The notes under the pieces were generated by a model. It saw only the letters and a list, made by a program, of their open reading frames with translations, was not told where the DNA came from and searched no databases. DNA of 64,000 nt from Streptomyces sp. B93. Its GTDB lineage: Bacteria > Actinomycetota > Actinomycetes > Streptomycetales > Streptomycetaceae. Position numbers and translations under genes: made by a program. The stretch covers positions 1-64,000 of the forward strand of contig NZ_JAGPXL010000017.1 in the NCBI RefSeq assembly GCF_018070565.1, in the 5' to 3' direction. This document shows, piece by piece, positions 58,074 through 64,000 of the stretch (its first letter is position 1; the number at the start of each line of letters is the position of its first letter).

Positions 58074-58901
58074 GCCCTCCTGCTCGGCCTCGATCCGGGC
58101 GTTCCAGTCGCGCTTGGACTGCTGCCAGCCGTCCTCGTTGTGCCCGAGGCGCCAGTAGCCGGAGACGGAGAGGTCCTCGCGGGGGATCTGGTGGTCCACC
58201 CGCAGCAGGCGGCGCAGTTCCCGCACCCAGGTCGCCTCGCCGTGCACGAAGGCGTGCACACGGCCCTCCGGGAAGGACAGGGCGCGTACGGCGGCCAGCA
58301 GGGCCTCGCCGATCGGCCGGTCGCCGCGGTGCAGCCAGACCACCTCCGCGTCGGAGTCGATCTTCTGCTCCTCCTCGGGCCCGGCGATCTCCACCAGGGC
58401 GCGGACCTCGGAGCCGTCGGGCAGCGCCTCCAGGGCGGCGGCGATGGCGGGCAGGGCGCTCTCGTCGCCGACGAGGAGGTGCCAGTCGGCGTCCGGGTCG
58501 GGGGCGTAGGCGCCGCCGGGGCCCATGAAGCGGATGGTGTCGCCGGGGCGGGCGTGGGTGGCCCAGGGGCCCGCCAGGCCCTCGTCGCCGTGCAGGACGA
58601 AGTCCAGGGTCAGCTCGCGCAGGGCGGGGTCCCAGGCGCGCACCGTGTAGGTGCGGGTCACCGGCCACTGGTCGCGGGGGAACTCCTCGCGGATGCGCTC
58701 CATGTCGAAAGGCTCGGGATAGGTCACGCCCTCGGCCGGGAAGAGCAGCTTCACATAGTGGTCGGTGCAGGCGCCCGCCGAGAACTCGGCCAGTCCCTCG
58801 CCGCCGAGCACCACGCGCTGCATGTGCGGAGTGAGCCGTTCGGTGCGAACGACCTGCGCGGAGTGGGCCCTGCGCGGCTTGCGGGCCGGACGTTCTGCCA
58901 T
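58059..58901 (-). CDS. Siderophore-interacting protein (ferric-siderophore reductase)
   Basis: NAD(P)H:flavin-type reductase that releases iron from ferric siderophores in the cytosol. 280 aa. FAD-binding domain with PVTRTYTVRAWDP (RxYS/T-like) and GDTIRFMGPGGAYAP; the C-terminal SIP domain has HLLVGDESALPAIAAALEALP, HAFVHGEATWVRELRR and YWRLGHNEDGW. Iron control is expected from a 16-bp iron box immediately upstream. ATG at 58901. Confidence 0.92.
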   Translation of the reverse strand: MAERPARKPRRAHSAQVVRTERLTPHMQRVVLGGEGLAEFSAGACTDHYVKLLFPAEGVTYPEPFDMERIREEFPRDQWPVTRTYTVRAWDPALRELTLDFVLHGDEGLAGPWATHARPGDTIRFMGPGGAYAPDPDADWHLLVGDESALPAIAAALEALPDGSEVRALVEIAGPEEEQKIDSDAEVVWLHRGDRPIGEALLAAVRALSFPEGRVHAFVHGEATWVRELRRLLRVDHQIPREDLSVSGYWRLGHNEDGWQQSKRDWNARIEAEQEGAPAA

Positions 58902-58924
58902 GGCGGCCTCCCTGCTGTCCCGTG

Positions 58925-58940
58925 CTTAGGTTTACCTAAG
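58925..58940. promoter_or_regulatory. Iron box (DmdR1-type) upstream of the siderophore-interacting gene
   Basis: CTTAGGT, TT, ACCTAAG: a perfect 16-bp palindrome matching the TTAGGT...ACCTAA core of actinomycete DmdR/DtxR operators, nested in a larger imperfect repeat GTGCT...AGCAC. It lies 24 bp upstream of the ATG, overlapping the likely promoter. Confidence 0.85.
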
Positions 58941-59027
58941 TTAGCACTTCCTTCCTGTGGACAGCTCTTCAGTCGCTCTTCCGGTCCCGCCGCGCACGGG
59001 ACCAATGGATGCGCCTCCCGTACGGCT

Positions 59028-59948
59028 TCACGCCCGGAGCGTGGTCAGCAGCCGCTCCAGGGAACCGCCGAGGTTCCAGTGTGCCGCCAGCTCGGTCAGT
59101 CCGGTGGCGTTGCGGGGAGCGCGCGGCAGCGCCGTGTCGACCTCGGGCACCGGCACGTCGTCGGCCACCTTGACCACCTTCGGCGCGACCTCGACATACG
59201 GGCGGGCCTCGGTGAGGCGCTTGCGCTGCGAGGGGGTAAGCCTCGCCTTCGGGTCGTCGACCGCGGCCATGATCCCGGCCAGGTCACCGAACTCGGCGAG
59301 CAGCTTCGCGGCCGTCTTCTCACCGATGCCGGGCACGCCCGGCAGCCCGTCGCTCGGGTCGCCGCGCAGCAGCGCCAGGTCCGCGTACCCGGGGCCGTCG
59401 ACGCCGTACTTCTCGCGCAGCACCGACTCGTCGGTGATCTGGAGCGTGCCCACGCCCTTGAGGGGATACAGCACCCGCACCCCGCGCGCGTCGTCCACCA
59501 GCTGGTACAGGTCGCGGTCGCCGGTGACGATGTCGACCGGGCCGTCGGCGCGGGCGGTGAACGTGCCGATCACGTCGTCGGCCTCGTAGCCCGCGACGCC
59601 CACCCGGGCGATGCCGAGGGCGTCGAGGACGGCCTCGATGACCGGCACCTGCGGGGCGAGGGTGTCGGGCACCTCCTCCTCGTCCGGCCCCGACGCGTGT
59701 TCCTCGGCGACGCGGTGCGCCTTGTACGACGGGATCAGGTCGACCCGCCACTGCGGGCGCCAGTCGGCGTCCATGCAGGCGACCAGGTGGGTGGGGCGGT
59801 GGTCGCGGACCAGGCGGTCGATGAATTCCAGCAGTCCGCGCACGGCGTTCACCGGGGTGCCGTCCATGGCTTTCACGGACTCCGGCACACCGAAGTAGGC
59901 GCGGAAGTAGAGCGAGGCGGTGTCGAGCAGCATCAGTCGTCCGGTCAC
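59028..59948 (-). CDS. 5'-3' exonuclease (Pol I N-terminal domain-like)
   Basis: Structure-specific 5' nuclease of the FEN/PolI family without polymerase, about 306 aa. Metal-binding Asp residues are visible in LMLLDTASLYFRA, CMDADWRP, GYEADDVIGT and VTGDRDLYQLVDD, and the helix-hairpin-helix DNA-binding part is GVPGIGEKTAAKLLAEFG. Probably works in Okazaki fragment or excision repair. I chose GTG at 59948 because a PafBC-type promoter places the transcription start next to it; ATG at 59960 or 59957 are in-frame alternatives. Divergent from proV. Confidence 0.88.
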   Translation of the reverse strand: MTGRLMLLDTASLYFRAYFGVPESVKAMDGTPVNAVRGLLEFIDRLVRDHRPTHLVACMDADWRPQWRVDLIPSYKAHRVAEEHASGPDEEEVPDTLAPQVPVIEAVLDALGIARVGVAGYEADDVIGTFTARADGPVDIVTGDRDLYQLVDDARGVRVLYPLKGVGTLQITDESVLREKYGVDGPGYADLALLRGDPSDGLPGVPGIGEKTAAKLLAEFGDLAGIMAAVDDPKARLTPSQRKRLTEARPYVEVAPKVVKVADDVPVPEVDTALPRAPRNATGLTELAAHWNLGGSLERLLTTLRA

Positions 59949-59955
59949 GCCTCGC

Positions 59956-59978
59956 ATCATGCCGCACCCCACTGACAA
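59956..59978 (-). promoter_or_regulatory. PafBC-like promoter of the 5'-3' exonuclease gene
   Basis: On the minus strand: TTGTCAGTG (59978-59970), 8 nt, CATGAT (59961-59956). The upstream box is perfect, spacing is exact, and the -10 deviates in its first base only. Transcription would start within 1-2 nt of the GTG at 59948, giving a leaderless mRNA. Confidence 0.6.
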
Positions 59979-60147
59979 CGGCCCCCGGCGTGCCCACCGG
60001 CACCCCCGGGCACCCCCTGTGAACTGGGCCACTTGTGTGTTTGCCGGTCCGGGGCAGGGGCAGGCGCCGCCGCGGAGCCGGGCCGGTTGCCTGTTCAACT
60101 GTCTGCGGCCGCAGGCTCCGCCCCCGCAGTCGAGACAAGAGGTACGT

Positions 60148-61236
60148 GTGTCAGCCAGGCTAGAAGCCGAACATCTGTACAAGGTGTTCGGCAGACGACC
60201 CAAGGAGGCAGTCGAGAGGCTGCGCGACGGAGCCGATCGGGAGGAGCTGCGCGCCGACGGCACCACCGCCGCGGTGATCGACGCCTCCTTCGCCGTCGCA
60301 CCCGGTCAGATCTTCGTCGTCATGGGCCTGTCCGGGTCCGGCAAGTCCACCCTGCTGCGCATGCTCAACGGGCTGCTGGAGCCGACCGCGGGCCACGTCC
60401 GCTTCGACGGCCAGGACCTGACCGCGCTCGACGCCGCCGAACTGCGCGAGGTCCGCGCCCGGAAGATCAGCATGGTCTTCCAGCACTTCGCGCTCTTCCC
60501 GCACCGCAGCGTGCTGGAGAACGCCGCCTACGGCCTCGCCGTGCAGGGCGTGCCCCGCGCCGAACGCGAGGAGCGCGCCGCCGAGGCGCTGCGGCTGTGC
60601 GGGCTCGCCGGATGGGAGCGGTCCTGGCCCGACGAGCTGTCCGGCGGCATGCAGCAGCGCGTCGGCCTCGCCCGCGCGCTGGCCACCGACGCCGACCTGC
60701 TGCTGATGGACGAGTCCTTCAGCGCCCTCGACCCGCTGATCCGGCGGGACATGCAGGACCAGCTGCTCCAGCTCCAGCGGACGCTGAAGAAGACCATCGT
60801 CTTCATCACCCACGACCTCAACGAGGCCATGCGCCTGGGCGACCGCATCGCCGTCATGCGCGACGGCCGCATCGTGCAGGACGGCACCGCCGAGGACATC
60901 CTGCTGCGCCCCGCCGACGACTACGTCGCCTCCTTCACCAAGGACGTCGACCGCTCGCGCGTGCTGACGGCCGCCGCCGTCATGGACACCGGGCCGCGCG
61001 GCGACGAGGCGGACTGCGGCTGCGCCACCGCCACCCCGGACACCCCCTTCGGCGAGCTGTGCGCGCTCGGCGCGCGCGTGCCGCACCCCGTCGCCGTGCT
61101 GGGCGCCGACGGTGCCGTCGTCGGCGTCGTACCGCCCCGGCGGCTGGTCGGCGCCCTCGGGGACGGACCGGGCGCCCCGGAGCCCTGCGACGGCCCGCGC
61201 GAGGCCACGGACGGGAAGGTGACCGCCCGTGCCTAG
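60148..61236 (+). CDS. proV: Glycine betaine/proline ABC importer ATPase (ProV/OpuAA)
   Basis: ATP-binding subunit of an osmoprotectant importer, 362 aa. Walker A GLSGSGKST, Q-loop FQHFALFPHRSV, signature LSGGMQQRVGLARAL and Walker B LLLMDESFSALDP are all present. The distinctive N-terminal segment LYKVFGRRPKEAVERL is shared with ProV/OpuAA. The C-terminal region (CGCATATPDTPFGEL... GVVPPRRLVGAL) looks like a shortened CBS domain with two extra Cys. GTG at 60148 after AAGAGG. Overlaps the permease gene by 8 bases. Confidence 0.93.
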   Translation: MSARLEAEHLYKVFGRRPKEAVERLRDGADREELRADGTTAAVIDASFAVAPGQIFVVMGLSGSGKSTLLRMLNGLLEPTAGHVRFDGQDLTALDAAELREVRARKISMVFQHFALFPHRSVLENAAYGLAVQGVPRAEREERAAEALRLCGLAGWERSWPDELSGGMQQRVGLARALATDADLLLMDESFSALDPLIRRDMQDQLLQLQRTLKKTIVFITHDLNEAMRLGDRIAVMRDGRIVQDGTAEDILLRPADDYVASFTKDVDRSRVLTAAAVMDTGPRGDEADCGCATATPDTPFGELCALGARVPHPVAVLGADGAVVGVVPPRRLVGALGDGPGAPEPCDGPREATDGKVTARA

Positions 61237-63049
61237 GCTGCACCTCGGTGACTGGGTCGACTCCGGCGTCGACTGGCTGCTCACCCACCTGGCCTGGCTG
61301 TTCGACGCGGTCAAGGCCGTGCTGGGCGGCCTGTACGACGCCGTGAACGCCGTGCTCACCGCCCCGGACGCGCTGCTGCTGGCGGGCATCCTCGCGGTGG
61401 TCGCCTGGTGGCTGCGCGGCCTCGTCGCGGGCGTCCTGGCGTTCGCCGGGTTCGCCCTCATCGACTCGCTCGGCCTGTGGGAGCGGGCGATGTCGACGCT
61501 GGCCCTGGTGCTCGTCGCCACCGCCATCGCCCTGCTGGTCGCCGTCCCGCTGGGCATCTGGGCGGCCCGCTCCAAGACGGTCAGCGCGGCCGTACGGCCC
61601 GCCCTCGACCTGCTCCAGACGATGCCGTCGATGGTGCTGCTGATCCCGGCGATCCTGTTCTTCGGTCTGGGCACCGCCGCCGGTGTGGTCGCCACGCTGA
61701 TCTTCGCGATCGCGCCCGGCGTGCGGATGACCGAACTTGGCATCCGCCAGGTCGACGCGGAACTCGTCGAGGCCGCCGAGGCCTTCGGCACCACCCCGCG
61801 CGACACCCTGTTCCGGGTCCAGCTGCCGCTCGCCCTGCCGACGATCATGGCGGGCGTCAACCAGGTCATCATGCTGGGCCTGTCGATGGTCGTCATCGCC
61901 GGCATGGCCGGGACCGGCGGCCTCGGCGGCGCGGTCAACGAGGCCATCGGACGGCTGGAGATCGGCTACGGCTTCGAGGCGGGCGTCGCCATCGTCGTCC
62001 TCGCCATCTACCTGGACCGCATGACCAGCGCGCTGGGCACCCAGATCTCCCCGCTGGGCCGCCGGGCCGCGGCGCGGGCCCGTACCGCGAGCGCCGTCCG
62101 GCCGTGGGCCCACCGCCCCCGCCCCGTGGTCGCCGTGGTCGGCGTGGTCGTCCTCGCCCTGGTCGCCGGTGGCATGAACGTCTTCGGCTCCGCCGGCACC
62201 ACCGAGGCCTCCGGCTCACGGGTCGGCGAGGGCCGCGAGGTGAAGATCGGCTATCTGCCCTGGGACGAGGGCATCGCCTCCACCTACCTGTGGAAGGAGA
62301 TGCTGGAGCGCCGCGGCTTCGACGTCACCGCCACCCAGTACGCCGCGGGCCCCCTCTACACGGGCGTCGCCACCGGCCAGGTCGACTTCCAGACGGACGC
62401 CTGGCTGCCCACCACGCACGGCGAGTACTGGTCGAAGTACGGCGAGGACCTCGAGGACCTGGGCTCCTGGTACGGGCCGACCTCCCTGGAACTGACCGTC
62501 CCCGCGTACATGGAGGACGTGAACTCCCTGGCGGACCTGAAGAACCACGCCGCCGACCTCGACGGCAAGATCATCGGCATCGAACCGAGCGCCGGGATGA
62601 TGGGCCTGCTCAAGGACAAGGTGCTCAAGGAGTACGGCCTCCAGGACAGCTTCGAGGTCGTCGACGGCTCCACCCCGGCGATGCTCGCCGAGCTGAAGCG
62701 CGCCTACGCCAACAGGGAACCCGTCGTCGTCACGCTCTGGTCGCCGCACTGGGCGTACAGCGACTACGACCTGAAGAAGCTCAAGGACCCCAAGGGTGCC
62801 TGGGGCGAGGGCGACGGCGTGCACACCGTGGCGCGCACCGGCTTCGCGGACGACAACCCCGACGTCGCCCGCTGGCTGAAGGACTTCTCCATGACCGAGG
62901 AGCAGCTCACCGGTCTCGAGTCGAAGATCCTCAAGGCCGGACGGGGCAAGGAGCAGGACGCCGTCCGCGTCTGGCTGGAGAACAACCCCGGCCTGCTCGA
63001 CAAGTGGGCTCCCGTCGACGGGAGCGCCCAGAACCGGGCGGCCGGGTGA
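61229..63049 (+). CDS. Fused permease and substrate-binding protein of the betaine importer (ProW-ProX)
   Basis: A 606-aa single chain. The first 300 residues are a ProW/OpuAB-type permease with about six membrane segments and the EAAEAFGTTPRDTLFRVQLPLALP coupling loop region. A further membrane helix (VVAVVGVVVLALVAGGMNVF) tethers an OpuAC-type binding domain (about 325-600: VKIGYLPWDEGIASTYLWKEML, DAWLPTTHGEYW, WSPHWAYSDYDLKKL) on the outer face. Trp/Tyr residues in these blocks fit a betaine cage. Fusion removes the need for a separate lipoprotein. GTG start overlapping proV. Confidence 0.92.
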   Translation: MPRLHLGDWVDSGVDWLLTHLAWLFDAVKAVLGGLYDAVNAVLTAPDALLLAGILAVVAWWLRGLVAGVLAFAGFALIDSLGLWERAMSTLALVLVATAIALLVAVPLGIWAARSKTVSAAVRPALDLLQTMPSMVLLIPAILFFGLGTAAGVVATLIFAIAPGVRMTELGIRQVDAELVEAAEAFGTTPRDTLFRVQLPLALPTIMAGVNQVIMLGLSMVVIAGMAGTGGLGGAVNEAIGRLEIGYGFEAGVAIVVLAIYLDRMTSALGTQISPLGRRAAARARTASAVRPWAHRPRPVVAVVGVVVLALVAGGMNVFGSAGTTEASGSRVGEGREVKIGYLPWDEGIASTYLWKEMLERRGFDVTATQYAAGPLYTGVATGQVDFQTDAWLPTTHGEYWSKYGEDLEDLGSWYGPTSLELTVPAYMEDVNSLADLKNHAADLDGKIIGIEPSAGMMGLLKDKVLKEYGLQDSFEVVDGSTPAMLAELKRAYANREPVVVTLWSPHWAYSDYDLKKLKDPKGAWGEGDGVHTVARTGFADDNPDVARWLKDFSMTEEQLTGLESKILKAGRGKEQDAVRVWLENNPGLLDKWAPVDGSAQNRAAG

Positions 63050-63575
63050 CCTGACCGGCCCGGACCGCCGCCCGAGGGGCGGGCACCGCCGCGCGGACCT
63101 TCCTTCCGTGGCGCGGCGGGGCCCGCCCCTCGTGGTGTCCGGGAACGGCCCGCCCGGGGCCGCGTGCCTACCAAAAGGATCCGGACAACCACGCAGCGCC
63201 ATGTCACCCCCCGAAGTCGGCCGCCCAACCGCGTGACCCCGGCCCCGACTTCACGGTCCGCCTAGCGGAGGAAGATGGGGGAACATGGAGGAACAGCCGG
63301 ACATTCGACGGAAGAGGGGTGGTCGACCGCCGTGGACCGGGCGGTCCGCCGACCGGCCGGTGGGCGTGGAGGGGTTCCCCGTCCGGTAGGCCGCGCGGGA
63401 TGATCCAGGTGGCGCGAACTGTGAGGTCGTACCCCACGCGGTGGGTCGTCGATGTGACGGCCACGGGAAACGGTTTGCCGAACATGCGTAGGGTGCAGAG
63501 AACTCAAAAGGCGGAGTGCCGGGGCGGGGCACCCCGGTGAACGGGCGAGGACGAGCGAAGGAGGGAGCCGGAGCG
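63050..63575. other. Intergenic region after the betaine importer
   Basis: 526 bp. The first 83 bp hold the importer terminator. From 63133 to 63575 I see no coding region with normal codon bias; short open frames on both strands look like by-products of high GC. A GAAGTCGG/CCGACTTC inverted repeat (63213-63220, 63245-63252) is the only structure noted. It must contain the promoter of the XRE-cupin gene. Confidence 0.5.
63073..63132 (+). terminator. Long terminator of the proV operon
   Basis: 12-bp perfect outer stem (63073-63084 with 63121-63132) continued, after one mismatch, by a 9-bp inner stem (63086-63094 with 63111-63119), 16-nt loop. Confidence 0.85.
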
Positions 63576-64000
63576 ATGGGCGACCACAAAGAACAGCCGC
63601 TTCGAGTGGGCGCGGCCGTACGGCGGCGGCGCCGGGCGCTTCAGCTCACCCTCGCCGTCGTCGCCGAACGCAGTGGCCTGTCCGTGCCCTTCCTCAGCCA
63701 GATCGAGAACGACCGGGCCCGGCCCAGCACCAGCTCCCTGGAGAAGGTGGCCGACGCGCTGCGCACCACCGCCGTCGAACTCCTCGCCGCCGCCGACCCG
63801 GCGTGCAGCGTCGACGTCGTGCGCGCGGAGGGCGCCGAGCCGTCACCGGTGCCGCGGGCGCGCTCGCTGGTGCGCGGTCACCATCAGATGCACGCCTCGG
63901 AGTTCACCGGCGACCATGACGCGGGCCGTGAATTCCAGTACCGCAACGACCAGTTGATGTACGTGGCGGACGGCGCGGTGGAGATCGAGGCGGAGGGCCG
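63576..64000 (+). CDS. XRE-cupin transcriptional regulator (partial, runs off the window)
   Basis: 141 complete codons are visible. N-terminal XRE helix-turn-helix (LRVGAAVRRRRRALQLTLAVVAERSGLSV, FLSQIENDRARPSTSSLEKVADAL), then a linker and the start of a cupin domain (EFQYRNDQLMYVADGAVEIEAEG). Such regulators control small-molecule metabolism or transport; its ligand is not deducible. ATG at 63576 with a strong GGAGGGAG site upstream. The C-terminal part of the cupin lies beyond 64,000. Confidence 0.87.
   Translation, partial: MGDHKEQPLRVGAAVRRRRRALQLTLAVVAERSGLSVPFLSQIENDRARPSTSSLEKVADALRTTAVELLAAADPACSVDVVRAEGAEPSPVPRARSLVRGHHQMHASEFTGDHDAGREFQYRNDQLMYVADGAVEIEAEG

Noticed and set aside
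63133..63575. Short frames on both strands in the last intergenic region
   Set aside because: No family similarity, no convincing RBS, and codon use not typical of the genome.

Overview
This window is high-GC chromosomal DNA from a Streptomyces, almost certainly core rather than accessory. Third codon positions are nearly all G or C and GTG starts are common. The gene order matches the S. coelicolor SCO1674-to-SCO1620 interval as I remember it: a long chaplin, mycothiol ligase, glycerol operon, metH, the whole Pup-proteasome region, tatAC, helY, conservon 9 and a glycine betaine transporter. I see no tRNA, rRNA, CRISPR array, insertion sequence, prophage or biosynthetic gene cluster. The last gene runs off the right edge.

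Layout. 1-11,130: sortase-anchored chaplin, two small conserved proteins, a degenerate RecD2-like protein, aldo/keto reductase, F420-type oxidoreductase, ferritin-like protein, then the actinobacterial trio phosphomutase / DUF3090 / PI3K-like protein followed by mshC. 11,159-18,363 (minus strand): PAC2 protein ParJ, a FadR-type regulator, and the glycerol genes glpF-glpK-glpD with their regulator gylR. 18,688-26,745: cobalamin-dependent methionine synthase, a HAD phosphatase and two tandem peptide-binding lipoproteins without permeases. 26,817-31,019: response regulator plus RecB-like Fe-S nuclease (minus), site-2 protease and trmI (plus). 31,241-46,693: a secreted protein, ferredoxin, then arc/mpa, dop, pup, an endonuclease VII gene, prcB, prcA, a LacI regulator, an MFS exporter, pafA, two FKBP isomerases, pafB, pafC and two small genes. 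46,990-52,090: tatA, tatC, a diacylglycerol-kinase-like gene and helY. 52,436-57,030: conservon rarABCDE ending in a CYP157-type P450. 57,062-64,000: pseudouridine synthase, iron-regulated siderophore-interacting protein, 5'-3' exonuclease, proV and a proW-proX fusion, then an XRE-cupin regulator.

How it fits together. Pup made at 36,128 is deamidated by Dop, ligated to substrates by PafA, recognised by Arc/Mpa and degraded by PrcAB. PafB and PafC are the WYL regulators of the LexA-independent DNA damage response. The most interesting signal is that five sites in the window match, fully or closely, the PafBC-dependent promoter pattern (TTGTCRGTG, 8 nt, TAnnnT). They precede helY, a RecD2-like gene, a RecB-like nuclease, a 5'-3' exonuclease and pup. 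The regulator, its probable DNA-processing targets and the proteasome machinery therefore lie in one neighbourhood. Other readable regulation includes paired GylR operators, an iron box, and palindromes next to the LacI, FadR-type, F420-oxidoreductase and tatA genes. Most convergent or operon-end junctions carry a clear GC hairpin.
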